DNA from: Cetobacterium sp. NK01
Lineage (GTDB): Bacteria > Fusobacteriota > Fusobacteriia > Fusobacteriales > Fusobacteriaceae
Assembly: GCF_024506395.1 (NCBI RefSeq)
Contig: NZ_JANIBO010000006.1
Span: forward strand, 1-64,000
Direction of reading: 5' to 3'
Length of the DNA stretch: 64,000 bases
Both the position numbers and the translations under genes were made by a program. Shown one piece after another: positions 18,969-29,411 of this stretch (position 1 is its first letter; every line of letters begins with the position of its first letter). The notes beneath the pieces were generated by a model. That model saw only the letters and a program-made list of their open reading frames with translations. It searched no databases and was not told where the DNA came from.

Positions 18969-21900
18969 ATGAATTTTACAGAGGACGAATTAGAAGCAGC
19001 CTATCTTGAAATATTGGAAGATTTGGGATGGGAATGTATTGATGGTAGAAAATTAGAAAGAGATGACTACCATTCAGTAGTATTAGAAGAGAATTTAAGA
19101 GAAGCAGTTTATAACATAAATAAAGATATGCCAACCTCTACTAAAGAGGAAGCTATTAGAAAAGTAAAACAGCTTTCATATCCTAACTTGATTAAGAGTA
19201 ATGAAGAGTTTCATAGTATGCTAGTCAATGGAGTGGATGTAGGAGAGTATAAAGACAAAGATGGGAACAAACGTTCTGGTGGAAAAGTATATTTAATAGA
19301 TTTTAAAAATATTAAAAAAAATGAGTTTCAAGCTATAAATCAATTTACAATAGTGGGAAACACTAAACGTAGACCAGATATAATACTATTTATCAATGGA
19401 TTACCTCTTGTAGTTATAGAGTTAAAATCTCTAAGTAATGACAACGTAGGTATAAAAGAAGCATATACTCAAATTGAAAGATACAAATATGAGATTACAG
19501 ATCTTTTTAAATATAACTCTTTTATCGTTATAAGTGATGGAGTTAATGCAAAAGCTGGAACTATATCATCAAGTGAAGAAAGATACATGAGCTTTAGAAG
19601 TATTGATGGAATTACAATAGCAGATACAAACTCTTTAATGATGGAAGTTTTAACTCGTGGAATGTTATCTAAGGAAAGAGTATTAGAATTAACTCATGAC
19701 TATATCCTGTTTCTTCAAAGTAAAAACGAAAAAATAAAGATATTAGCTCAGTATCACCAGTTCTTTGCCATAAAAAAAGCACTGGAAAAGACAGCAGATG
19801 CTCGTAGCAATGATGGAAAAATCGGTGTTGTTTGGCATACTCAAGGTAGTGGAAAATCTCTAACTATGACATTTTATACAGGGCAACTTATGAAAAAGTT
19901 TAACAATCCAACAGTTATAGTTTTAACTGATAGAAATGATTTGGACAATCAACTTTTCGGAACGTTCTCAAAAGCTCAAAGTTATCTAATAGAGACACCA
20001 AAACAAGCAGATGATAAAGATAGATTAAAAGAACTACTAAATGTAAGTAGTAGTGGGAATAATATTCTCTACAATTCAGAAGTTTGCTCCTAAAGCTGGA
20101 GAAGTTGTAGAAGCTATTAGTACTAGAAATGACATATATATTATAGCCGATGAGGCTCATAGATCGCAGTATGGATTAGATGCTAAAATGGATGCAGATG
20201 GAAACAGTAAATACGGGTATGCTAAACATATTCGTGATGCACTTCCCAATGCAAACTATATTGGATTTACAGGAACTCCTATAGACTTTGATGATAAATC
20301 TACAACTGCTGTATTTGGTGACTATATAGATACTTACGATATGACAAGAGCTGTTGAAGATGGAGCTACTGTTAAAATCTATTATGAAAATAGATTTATA
20401 AAGCTAGACATTCCATATCCTGTTTTATCTGAACTTGATGGTGACTTTGAAGAGATTATGGAAGGTCAAGAAGAAATGACTGTTGAACGTACCAAAAAAG
20501 ATATTACAAAAATGGAAGCTATTATTGGTTCTCAAAATAGAATAAGAACTTTGGCTCAGGATTTCATAGAACACTGGGAGATGAGAAAAAATAACTCTTT
20601 TGGAAAATGTATGATAGTAGCTATGTCTCGTAAAATATGTGTGGATTTATATAATGAGATTGTAAGTTTAAGACCAGAGTGGCACAATGAAGATAAAGCT
20701 AAAGGTAAAATAAAAGTTGTTATGACAAGTGATATTAGTAAAGACCCTATGGAGTTTAAGCAACACTTTACAACAAAACAGGAAAGAGAAGAGCTCGCTA
20801 ATAGAATGAAAGATGACAGTGATGAGTTAGAGATTGTTATAGTTCGTGATATGTGGCTAACAGGGTTTGACGTTCCATCAATGCATACTATGTATATTGA
20901 TAAACCTATGGTAGGGCATAACTTAATGCAAGCTATTGCAAGGGTAAATAGAGTATACAAAGATAAAAGTGGTGGCTTAGTTGTAGACTATATTGGAATA
21001 GGAGATGCACTTAAAAAAGCACTAAGACAATATACAGCAAACGATCAAAAGACAACAGGAGTAGATACAGAAAAAGCTGTGGCACTTATGATTGAACACT
21101 ATGAGATTGTAAAAGAGATATTCCATCACTTTGATTATTCAAAATATAAAAGTGATAGTGCTTTAGAGCGTGCTAGAATTATTATAGAGGGGATGGATTA
21201 CATCTTAGGTTTTGAAAATGATGAACCTGGAATTAAGAAAAGATTTATTGATAATGTTTTAGCACTGGCTAAGGCTCATTCTCTATGTATAACAACTCGT
21301 GATGGACAGGCTTTAAATGAGGAGATAAGTTACTTTAAAGCTGTTAAAGCTAGTGTTATTAAATTAGAAACTGAGGATAAAGATAATCCTAAAAAACTAA
21401 CTCAGGCTCAGATAAATGAAAAAATAGCTTCACTTATGGCTAAGACAATTATATCTGAAGATGTTATAGATGTTTATTCAGAGTTAGGACTTGATAATCC
21501 AGATATATCTATTCTTTCAGATGAGTTTTTAAAAGAGGTTGAGAAGATAAAGTATAAAAACTTAGCTGTTGAGATGTTAAGAAAGCTAATAGAGGGTAAG
21601 ATTAAATACTCTAGTAGAAAAAATCTAGTAGTAGCTGAGAAGTTCTCAGAAAGACTTCAAAAGGCTATGAGTTCTTATAGAAATAAGGCTTTAACAAGTT
21701 TAGAGATAATGGAAGAACTTATAAAGATGGCTAAGGAGTTTATGGAGACTCATAAAGAGGGAGATTCACTTGGTTTAACAGAGGATGAGGTAGCTTTCTA
21801 TGATGCTTTAACTCGTGATGAAAAAGTAAAAGAGATGTTAGGTGACGATATACTGGTACAGATAACAAAAGAGCTGACAGAGACTATTAAGAAAAGTATG

Positions 21901-22057
21901 ACTATAGATTGGTATGATAAAGAGAGTGTACAAGCTCAAATGAGAAGATCTATAAGAAGACTTCTTAAAAAATTTGGTTATCCTCCAGAAGATACAGAGG
22001 ATGCAACAGAACTTGTGTTAAAACAAGCTAAGGTAATGTAGAAGAAGTAATATTTAA
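18969..22057 (+). pseudogene. hsdR: Type I restriction endonuclease subunit R, frame broken in this copy
   Basis: Frame shifts near 20050 (GTAGTAGTGGG against GTAGTGGTGG in unit 2) and near 22038 close to the 3' end. Between 20053 and 22041 the helicase and C-terminal parts are open. Unit 2 is broken elsewhere (50674), so combining the copies gives one full-length protein; see 49060. Confidence 0.92.
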
Positions 22058-22063
22058 GTTAAA

Positions 22064-22100
22064 AAAAGAGGTCTTCCTTGCGGTTGGCCTCTTTTCTTAG
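22064..22100 (+). terminator. Terminator of the hsd operon
   Basis: AAAAGAGG pairs with CCTCTTTT (with further G-T-assisted pairing inside) and ends in a T-rich stretch, 6 bases past the hsdR stop. Confidence 0.85.
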
Positions 22101-22217
22101 TGAGTAGTTTAAATTTAAAATATTAAAAGTTTCAGTTGGTTTTATTATACAACAAATGTTACTCGTTTGTATAAAATTTAATTGGACTATATTTCATCAA
22201 CAATTGATCACAAAAGT

Positions 22218-22230
22218 AGACGAACCGTCT
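22218..22230. repeat. Palindrome AGACGAACCGTCT
   Basis: The inverse complement of the form upstream of hsdM, so the sites on the two sides of the hsd operon face each other. Confidence 0.7.
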
Positions 22231-22437
22231 CATCTTATTCATTAAAATTCAATTTATATTTCTAATCAATTCTAAACTATAGTTTTAAACGTCTCTAAAC
22301 CTTACAGTTTTAATTTTAACAATAGTCCAGCCGTTTTTAGCTATATTTTTACACCTGAAATTAATACCCATCTTATTTTCAATTTCAAAAGCTTTAATTC
22401 ATATCTTTGATTTTTCTTCAAAAAAAATCTTATCATG

Positions 22438-22450
22438 AGACGAACCGTCT
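22438..22450. repeat. Palindrome AGACGAACCGTCT nested in a longer inverted repeat
   Basis: TATCATGA (22431-22438) and TCATGATA (22464-22471) form outer arms enclosing the palindrome. Confidence 0.65.
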
Positions 22451-22554
22451 ACCTCATATTTTTTCATGATAAAATGCTCAATTACATCTCTAATTCATGC
22501 AATTCACGTGATTTTTAAATAATCAACTTTGTTCCTGAAGGTGCAGAGCCAATT

Positions 22555-23615
22555 ATGAAATCATTAGAGTTCGCACAAGAATTAACTAAGAACTTATCAG
22601 AAACATTAATCGTTTGGGGAGTTAAGCCACCTGAGTCTAACGATCCAGAAGAGTTAATCAAATATGCAAATGCTTTAGTTGAGTTACCTAAATTCAAAAG
22701 AGGATTTAAAAAGAGACTATCTGCATCTAAAGAGATTGACTTAGGAATGTTCTTATCGGTTGTAGTAGGTTCTCAAAAAGTTAATGGTATTGGTGGAGTT
22801 TCTAACTTCCCTCAAGTTAGAGTTTTCGATTATGAAAGAACTAACGGTGGAGCTGGAGAAGTAAAACCATTCACTGACAAGTTATTTGTTGAGTACACTG
22901 ATGCTTTCAGAACTGGTATGAACGTTGAGTTAAGAACTTATGTTGGTGTTAAAGCTGTTGTGTTAAAAGCTAGAGTTTTATCTGCTAAAATTGTTTTAGG
23001 AAAAACTATGATAACTTTAGATACAATGATTGATACTGCAATGTTCGACTTAAACGGATTTGATGTTATGATCGCAAATGTTGATTCTAAAGATAGAACT
23101 GGTTCTTACACTGCTGCTGTATTTGCTGTTAAAGCATACGGTGAGAAAGATAGATCGCCAGTTGCACAAGAATTACCTGGTGCGTGTGATATTAACTTCC
23201 TGGAGAAGCTCAAAGAATCTTATTAGCTAACAGATTCACTGTTGTTAATGTTGATCCTGTATCTGGAAAAGGAATAGTTGTTGATTGTCCTCTAATGACA
23301 AGAATCGACTCTGACTTCAAAGAAAGATCGCAAATCGGTTGTGTACTGTACTTCCTGAAGAGATTAAGAGAAGTTGCTAACTCGAAGAAAGGTAAGAAGT
23401 TCCCTCAGAAAGAGCAAAAGGTTCTATTCGAAGATGAAATGAGAGACATCTTCAAGAATGAATTACCTCTAGCTGACGCTATCATATCTAAGTTTGAGTT
23501 CTTAGCTGACATGTCTAAATTAGATTCTAAAGGATTCTTATCAGTTAAGTTCAAAGTAGTAGATACTAAGAAATTCAAAACTGCTGAGTTCTCTGGTGGA
23601 TTAGCAAAATTATAA
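22555..23615 (+). pseudogene. Phage tail-sheath-like protein, frame broken in this copy
   Basis: Intact at 52645-53706. One C is missing near 23199 here, which separates the last 138 codons. Confidence 0.7.
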
Positions 23616-23627
23616 TATTTGAAAAGT

Positions 23628-23657
23628 AGGTGTTGGCTGGGTTCAGCACCTCTTTTT
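23628..23657 (+). terminator. Terminator between the two phage-like genes
   Basis: AGGTGTTG pairs with CAGCACCT (one G-T pair), loop GCTGGGTT, followed by a T run. It lies 15 bases before the AAAGGAG of the next gene. Confidence 0.8.
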
Positions 23658-23672
23658 AACAAAGGAGACAAT

Positions 23673-24017
23673 ATGGAAAACTTTTTCGATTATACGATAA
23701 GTGGTTTAGACGTTAAAACATATGTGCTTTTCAGAAGAGGATATATGAGCGACGTTGCTGGTTACAAAGGCGGACAGCAAGTAACTGGTCCCAATAGACA
23801 AACTGTTAGATTAGATGGTGACTGGGTAGCATATAAAGTTGGTATGCTAAGAATGTTACAATTCTCGCTACAGTTAGACGTTAAGGAAATCAATACTATG
23901 TCTGCTACTAATGCACAAGGTCTTGCAAAAGGTAGAAGCATAGTAAACGGTAGAGCTGTATTCAGAAACACTGCTGTTGATACTTTGTCTGATTTGAAGA
24001 ACGGCATGTTAGTTTAA
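23673..24017 (+). CDS. Possible phage structural protein, 114 aa
   Basis: ATG at 23673 follows AAAGGAG by 5 bases, which decides the start. Intact in both units. Rich in Phe, Gly, Arg and Val with a beta-sheet-like pattern. The C-terminal part reads SATNAQGLAKGRSIVNGRAVFRN. A Gly-Arg turn followed by VNGRAVF resembles a motif in some phage tail or baseplate proteins, but I cannot name a family. It follows a tail-sheath-like gene and shares its unusual codon choice (TTC, AAC, GAC favoured, unlike the rest of the plasmid). Its last codons lie in a 20-bp inverted repeat. Likely captured phage DNA; function here unknown. Confidence 0.6.
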   Translation: MENFFDYTISGLDVKTYVLFRRGYMSDVAGYKGGQQVTGPNRQTVRLDGDWVAYKVGMLRMLQFSLQLDVKEINTMSATNAQGLAKGRSIVNGRAVFRNTAVDTLSDLKNGMLV

Positions 24018-24128
24018 TTGCAAGTAAAGATGGTAGCCAAATGCGAAGAAGGGTTTATAAAATCAATAAATACAATACTTTTTAAGCCATTTCTCTCAAT
24101 TTAAATCAGCAATTAAACTAACATGCCG
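24002..24128. repeat. Perfect 20-bp inverted repeat overlapping the 3' end of the 114-aa gene
   Basis: Arms at 24002-24021 and 24109-24128 are exact reverse complements, with 87 bases between. The first arm encodes the final GMLV and stop of the gene. The second is followed by CAATTTTTTTG, so the whole could act as a terminator, or it records a partial inverted duplication. Confidence 0.85.
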
Positions 24129-24160
24129 CAATTTTTTTGAAATTGAAATATAGCTTTTCA

Positions 24161-24430
24161 GTTTATAATCAATTTTAACCTATGTACAAATGTGTATAAG
24201 TAATTTTTAATCGTAATTGCGTTTATAATCGATTTTAAAGGTATATAAGCTCGTTTAAATGGATTTTAAAACAAGATTTAGATTGAAGTTTCTATAATTT
24301 CAAAAAACTTAAATTTTTATATAAAAATATCTTATTACAATTTGGGAAATTTAAATTAGGTTTTTATTTACATGAAATTAAAAAATTTTTCTTTTAAATA
24401 CTTTTAAATATTTTTAAATACTTTTAATAG
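24161..24430. other. A+T-rich replication-origin region
   Basis: Three spaced repeats of GTTTATAATCRATTTTAA type (24161, 24221, 24253), then four tandem 10-mers of CTTTTAAATA type (24391-24430). Tandem A+T-rich short repeats next to iterons are typical of the DNA-unwinding element of iteron plasmids. I found no exact DnaA box. Confidence 0.7.
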
Positions 24431-24468
24431 TGTCGATTTACATCAATTATAGAGGAAGTTGAGATGGT

Positions 24469-24650
24469 ATAAGGTAACCTAATGACTACTATAAGGTAAC
24501 CTAATGACTAATATAAGGTAACCTAATGACTACTATAAGGTAACCTAATGACTACTAAAGGTATATTTAGTAATTGACAAGTTACCTTTCAAGGTGCTAT
24601 TCTTTGATTGATAAATATTTTCATATAAGAAAGGTAACCTAATGACTACT
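24469..24650 (+). repeat. Iterons: four tandem 22-bp repeats plus a fifth next to rep
   Basis: Four head-to-tail copies containing AAGGTAACCTAATGACTA at 24469, 24491, 24513 and 24535 (to 24556), and a fifth at 24629-24650. A half-site in opposite orientation (GTTACCTTTC, 24581-24590) lies in the rep promoter. Such iterons bind the Rep_3 initiator; the half-site suggests autorepression. Confidence 0.92.
24574..24603 (+). promoter_or_regulatory. rep promoter with embedded inverted half-iteron
   Basis: TTGACA (24574-24579), 18 bases, TATTCT (24598-24603). The spacer contains the inverted half-iteron, so bound Rep would block polymerase. Confidence 0.55.
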
Positions 24651-24680
24651 ATTAAAGTAAATTGTAAAAAGGGGGAGCGA

Positions 24681-25751
24681 ATGGACTTAATTAAATATCA
24701 TAATGATATTAATAAATTGAAGTTGGGGAATTTTACAACAAAAGAATTAGATGTATTTTTTAGTCTATTATTAAAGTCTAGAGATGAAAAAACTAAAGAT
24801 ATAATAATATCTTACTCTGAAATTAAAGAGTTAATACAAGAAGAACAAAACCAAGCTAGACTAACTAATTATATAAGAGGAGTATCAAGAAAATTAAAAG
24901 AATTAAATCAAGAGATAGAATTACCAAATGGGGACATAGTTATTTTTGGGTTGTTTGATGTTATAACAATAAAACCAAAGGATAAAAGTATAGTCTTTTC
25001 AGTAAATGAAATATTTAAATATATGATAGATGATTTAGTAAAGATTTTTACAATGTTTGATTTAAGAGAGCTTGTGAGTTTAAAAGGAATATATCCTAAA
25101 ACATTGTTTAGACTATTAAAACAATGGGAGAGTACAGGAGAATATATTGTAAAAATAAATGAGTTTAGAGAAATAATGGGCATTCCTAACACTTATTTGA
25201 TGAAAAATATAAGGCAAAAGATTTTTAAACCTTGTTTAGAAGAATTGGGAAAAAACTTTGAAAGATTAGAACTTAAAGAATTGAAAAAAGGAAGAAATGT
25301 TGAAACGTTAGTTTTCACCTGGAAAGCTAAAAAGAAAAAGCAAGTTGAACAAAATTCAGTTATAAAGAAAAAGCAATTCTTAGGGGAAAAGGATTTGAAA
25401 GAATATCAAGATCAAAGCCAAGAGAGAAAAGAAAATAAATTAGTAAATCAAGTAGAAAAAATAGATAAAATTAAAATATCTAAAGCTGACTATGAAGAAT
25501 TATATAAAAAATACCTGGAAGAAAATAGAGAAACACATAATCCGTTTATAAAAAAAGGTTTTGATATAGCTAATAAATCTAAATATGAAATTGTAGAGTT
25601 TGAACAACCTAAATTAGAGCAGACAAAAATATATACAGTTGAGGATATTCCTAAAGAGAAACTTTTGGATAAAAACGGCAATAAACTAAGAGGTATGTTA
25701 CTAAATAACAGAGTAAACAAAATATTAAAAGAAATGAATGCTACGGTATAA
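24681..25751 (+). CDS. rep: Rep_3-family plasmid replication initiator
   Basis: 356 aa from ATG 24681, which has GGGGGAG just upstream. An in-frame ATG at 24642 lies inside the fifth iteron and would add 13 residues. The N-terminus (DINKLKLGNFTTKELDVFFSLLLK) matches the winged-helix start of RepB-type Rep_3 initiators. A second winged-helix part follows, with ELVSLKGIYPKTLFRLLKQW near 140 and KINEFREIMGIP near 165. The Lys-rich C-terminal third is variable. It should bind the upstream iterons and open the A+T-rich 10-mers to start replication. Intact here; the unit-2 copy has lost one A near 55649. Of the two Rep_3 genes per unit, this is the one with an adjacent iteron origin, so probably the main initiator. 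Confidence 0.93.
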   Translation: MDLIKYHNDINKLKLGNFTTKELDVFFSLLLKSRDEKTKDIIISYSEIKELIQEEQNQARLTNYIRGVSRKLKELNQEIELPNGDIVIFGLFDVITIKPKDKSIVFSVNEIFKYMIDDLVKIFTMFDLRELVSLKGIYPKTLFRLLKQWESTGEYIVKINEFREIMGIPNTYLMKNIRQKIFKPCLEELGKNFERLELKELKKGRNVETLVFTWKAKKKKQVEQNSVIKKKQFLGEKDLKEYQDQSQERKENKLVNQVEKIDKIKISKADYEELYKKYLEENRETHNPFIKKGFDIANKSKYEIVEFEQPKLEQTKIYTVEDIPKEKLLDKNGNKLRGMLLNNRVNKILKEMNATV

Positions 25752-25767
25752 CGCAAATGTATGAATC

Positions 25768-25930
25768 GTATACTACACTGAAATGTATTGAAAAATCTAG
25801 ATATAGTAGTATTATATCCTAAGGGTAGTATATGAATTTTTACTAAAAGAAGAAAACATTCGAAAACCCTTAGAAAAAAGATTGTGTGTAATTCAGTTAT
25901 GTTAATAGTATACTACTTCGAAAAGTATTG
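25768..25930. repeat. Pair of 23-bp direct repeats with central dyad, candidate operator or partition site
   Basis: GTATACTAC starts both 25768-25790 and 25908-25930; both end in GTATTG after a GAAA-rich centre. Between them are two more GTAGTAT variants and a dyad CTAAGGGT (25819) / ACCCTTAG (25866). The cluster ends 64 bases before the ribbon-helix-helix gene, so it may be that protein's binding region. Confidence 0.6.
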
Positions 25931-25994
25931 GAATTATTGCCTGTAACTATGATATATTATAGCTAGACTATATCATTAAGGGGGACCGTCAACA

Positions 25995-26480
25995 ATGCAA
26001 CCAGCTACGAGAAAAAAAATAAATGAGATTCAAGAAATGATTAACAATGGGGTTGAAGAAAAAGAAATTATAAAAACAAAGTTTAGAAGCAGTCCTAAAT
26101 CTTATAAAGAATGGATAGAAAAGTTTGGGAATCATTTAGTTAGAGAAAACCTAGAAGTAACTATACAGCATGAAGGGATAGAAAATCAAATAGAGTTTAT
26201 ACCAACAACTAAAGACCTTGAAAAGCTAAAGAGTTTGTTGGATAATGCTGATAGTTTGTTAGAGCTTTTGAAGAAGGATAAAGTATGTGATAAAGATGAT
26301 ATAAATATATTATATGTTCCAGATGAGTTTGTGAAGTTAGAAGATGTTAAAGTTTCAACAGTTAGACTCTCAAAGGCTATAGAAGAGAGGTTCAATAAAT
26401 TTGTTGCTGATCAAAAGAGATATTCGAAAACAAGTTTGCTAAATTTAGCAATAGTAGAGTTTTTAGAAAAATATAAATAA
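25995..26480 (+). CDS. Ribbon-helix-helix DNA-binding protein, 161 aa
   Basis: Intact in both units. The C-terminal 45 residues (KVSTVRLSKAIEERFNKFV, then KTSLLNLAIVEFLEKY) have the strand-helix-helix layout of RHH proteins such as CopG- or Omega-like plasmid regulators. The N-terminal two thirds (residues 1-70 charged and helical, 70-115 Asp/Leu-rich) is not recognised and may form a multimer. AAGGGGGA lies 9 bases before the ATG. It sits just after rep and next to repeated sites, so a role in partition or copy control is likely. No ParA-type ATPase is seen. DNA binding is fairly sure; the exact role is inference. Confidence 0.75.
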   Translation: MQPATRKKINEIQEMINNGVEEKEIIKTKFRSSPKSYKEWIEKFGNHLVRENLEVTIQHEGIENQIEFIPTTKDLEKLKSLLDNADSLLELLKKDKVCDKDDINILYVPDEFVKLEDVKVSTVRLSKAIEERFNKFVADQKRYSKTSLLNLAIVEFLEKYK

Positions 26481-26510
26481 AAACGGCTTTGTAAAATGCA
26501 TTATAAGAGC

Positions 26511-26518
26511 CTATGAAG
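26511..26518. repeat. 8-bp target-site duplication CTATGAAG, left side of the IS-bounded block
   Basis: Immediately before the left end of IS2; matches the octamer after IS1 at 35761-35768 (and 5665-5672 and 56603-56610 in the other copies). Confidence 0.75.
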
Positions 26519-27963
26519 GGGAGTATACCAAATTTAGTGTAAATCTTCTTAGCTATCAAATTTTAAATGTCCAAATAGGCTATCTTAACTTGGGTACTTT
26601 TAAAAGTACCTATTGATAAGATAGCTTTTTTTATTTCAAATATTTCTCTAAACGACCTTCATACTCTATTGATAACATTCTTAAAATTCCTTCCCAACCT
26701 CTAATTTTTTGATTCCATTTTTTCATAATATTTTTACTAGAAAGATAAAGAATCTTTAATAAAGCATCTTCACTAGGGTAAATAGATCTAGAATTACTAA
26801 CTTTTCTAAATTGGCTATTTAAACTTTCAATTATATTAGTTGTATAAATCATCTTTCTAATTTCCATAGGAAAGTTGAAAAAAAGCGATAACTCATTCCA
26901 ATTAGTATACCAACTTCTAAGAGCTGGCGCAAATTCAGGAAGGTCATTTTTCAAAGCTTCCAAAGCTTGAAATGCTGATTCCGCATTAGTAACATTGTAA
27001 ATATTTTTAAGTTGTTGGGCGTAGCTTTTTCTATCTTGATAATTCATAAATCTTAATGTATTTCTAATTTGATGTACCATACAACGTTGTATTTGAGCCT
27101 CTGGAAAAATAGTTGAGATTGCGTCACCAAATCCTTTTAAACCATCAATAGACACAGTAAAAATATCCTCAACCCTCTAGATCTTAATTCGTCTACAACT
27201 TTTAACCAAAATTTAGAACTTTCATTCTCTCCTATTACAATACTCAAAATATCCTTTTTTCCTTCTAGGTCTATTCCTAAAACAACATATGCAGCTCTAT
27301 TTGAAACTTTACCATTACTTTTAATATTGAAATGTATTGCATCCATGAAAACAAAAGGATAACATTTTTGTAATGGCCTATTTTTCCAAGTATCTATCTC
27401 TTCAAAAACCTTATCAGTAATTCTACTAATCTGCGACGCTGAGAACGTCAATCCATAAATCTCTTCAAGATGAGCATTAATCTCAGAAATAGTCATTCCA
27501 CGCCCATACATAGAGATAATTTTATCTTCAATATCAGAAATATCTCTAGAATATTTGGGAACAATTGTTGGTTCAAATTGACCTTCCCTATCTCTAGGAA
27601 TATCAACTTGAACTTTTCCAAGAGAAGTATTAACTTGCTTAGAATTGTATCCATTTCTACTGTTGGTAGTGTTGGCGCTTGATTCTCTGTCGTATTTGTC
27701 ATATCCAATAGATTCATCAAATTCAGCTTGCATCAAGATATTAACCATATCTTTAAACATACTTTTCATAAAATCTTGGGCATCATTAGCAGATTTAATC
27801 TTGTTTTCTTCAATTAATTGTTTAACAAGTGGATTTACTTCTGAATTTTTCTAGCCATAAAAAAACCTCCTCAGTTATTAATTTAATTATACAAATTAAT
27901 AGCCAAGAAGGTAAAATATATATATTCAATTTTTACAATTTACACTAAATTTGGGAAACCCTC
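26519..27963 (-). mobile_element. IS256-family insertion sequence, copy IS2
   Basis: Same element as IS1 with about 99% identity. This unit-1 copy is a few bases short (a small deletion near 26544 and single losses). A hairpin GCTATCTTA/TAAGATAGC followed by T's at the left end would stop transcription entering the element. Confidence 0.88.
26631..27858 (-). pseudogene. IS256-family transposase, frame broken in this copy
   Basis: Intact at 56726-57955. One C near 27172 and one T near 27850 are missing here. Confidence 0.88.
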
Positions 27964-27966
27964 GTA

Positions 27967-29197
27967 TTACTCTTTAAAAAAAATAGATATCCAACTTTTA
28001 AAGTAACTAGCGTTAAACTCAGCTAAAATAATAATTTTATTGTCTTCATAAAAACTTGTTTTATTCTTATTAAGATTATTAATAAATTTACTATATGGTG
28101 AGTCATCGTTTGCTTTTAGATTATCAGAGTTCAAAACTTTAAAAAAGTTAGAAACTAAATAAGCGTGAGATAAATTGACATTGTCAATTTTTAAAAAGAG
28201 TATTTTTAAACATATTAAAATCATTAATTTTGATTTTTGTATTACTTATAAGTCTATATTTCTCAGAATAAGTTTTAAGTTTTGTATTATGTTTAGTTTG
28301 AACATAGTTGTATTTTATAGACTCTATTAAAAATTTATCAAAATTACCGTTATTATGAATAAAAGAATAATAAATATTATTTTTTAAATATTCATAACTT
28401 TTAGATTCATAATATTTTTCAATTAATTGGTTTAAATATGTAGTGTTCTCAGAATAAGGTTTAATTAAATTAAAAAGAGCACTTAAATTTTTTTCTTTGA
28501 TAGTTTCAGGAGTACTAATAATTATAAATTTTATTCCAATCACTTTACTATTATTACATAAATTTTTCTTAATTTTGTGATATTCAATTTTATAGCCAGT
28601 AAAGGTTTCAATCTCTTTTAAAGCTGGGATTAAGATACTATTTTCAAGATCATAAAATCGAGAATACTTATTTTCAAAGTCAATTATATTTTTAAGATTT
28701 TCTAGAGAAATATCTATAGTGGAATTATTATACATAGTTTTAATAAAAAGAAATAAATTTCTTGAATAAGATGAATTAAAACTTAAAAGTATATTTAATT
28801 GAAAAAGTTTAAAATCATTTTTTTCAGTATTAAAAATTTTATAAAAATCATTGTTAATATTTAATTCATAGGTATCATTATTTTTTAAGTATGAAGATAT
28901 GATACATAAAGATAATTCAAAAGAGTTAAGTTCAGATTTTTCATAAGTTATGTTAATTCGTTTAGAGGTAAATTTAGTTAAAAAAGAATCGATAGTATCA
29001 AATTGACTTAAATTCAAAATTTTTAAAAATTTTGATTTTGTTAAAGTTATTTTTCTTAAATCCTTTTCAATTATTTCTTTTATTATATACTCTTTGAGCA
29101 ATATATCATTTTTAGAAAATCGTTTTGAAAAAGTTACCTTGCTATTCATAAATGAGTAATGTGTAAAATTTTTTTCAATAATTAGATTTTTTTTCAT
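27967..29197 (-). pseudogene. Second Rep_3-family initiator, frame broken in this copy
   Basis: Intact at 58064-59296 (410 aa). Bases are missing near 28190, which cuts off the last 70 codons. Confidence 0.82.
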
Positions 29198-29352
29198 TAT
29201 AGTATCTCCTTTTGTTAAAAAAATAGATTAAAGTAAACGAAAAAATTATATATAAAAAAACGTGAGTATATAAAAAAACATTGATTTTACAGTAATATAA
29301 TACCTCATTAATATCGAATAATCTAGAGAAATAAACAAAAAATATGAAAAAT

Positions 29353-29381
29353 TTGACTAAAAAAATTAAAAAAGGTATATC
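29353..29381 (+). promoter_or_regulatory. Probable gfr operon promoter
   Basis: TTGACT (29353-29358), 17 bases, TATATC (29376-29381), 30 bases before the gfrA start. I found no sigma-54 type TGGCAC-TTGC pair here, although related operons in other bacteria use one. Confidence 0.5.
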
Positions 29382-29411
29382 AATAATAACAATAAAAAAA
29401 GGAGGGATAAA

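Larger units (their letters stand above)
22101..22554. other. Intergenic stretch with two palindromes, no gene
   Basis: A+T-rich DNA between the hsd terminator and the phage-like gene pair. It holds two copies of the recurrent palindrome; I see no ORF of note. The last 40 bases before ATG 22555 are open in the frame of the next gene and read like coding sequence, suggesting that gene has lost its 5' end. Confidence 0.55.

Noticed and set aside
24469-24556. Tandem 22-bp repeats considered as a CRISPR array
   Set aside because: Repeats are head to tail with no spacers and stand before a Rep_3 gene, so they are iterons. No cas genes.
29198-29411. Sigma-54 promoter upstream of gfrA
   Set aside because: Related operons use one, but no TGGCAC..TTGC pair is present and no LevR-type activator is encoded in the unit.
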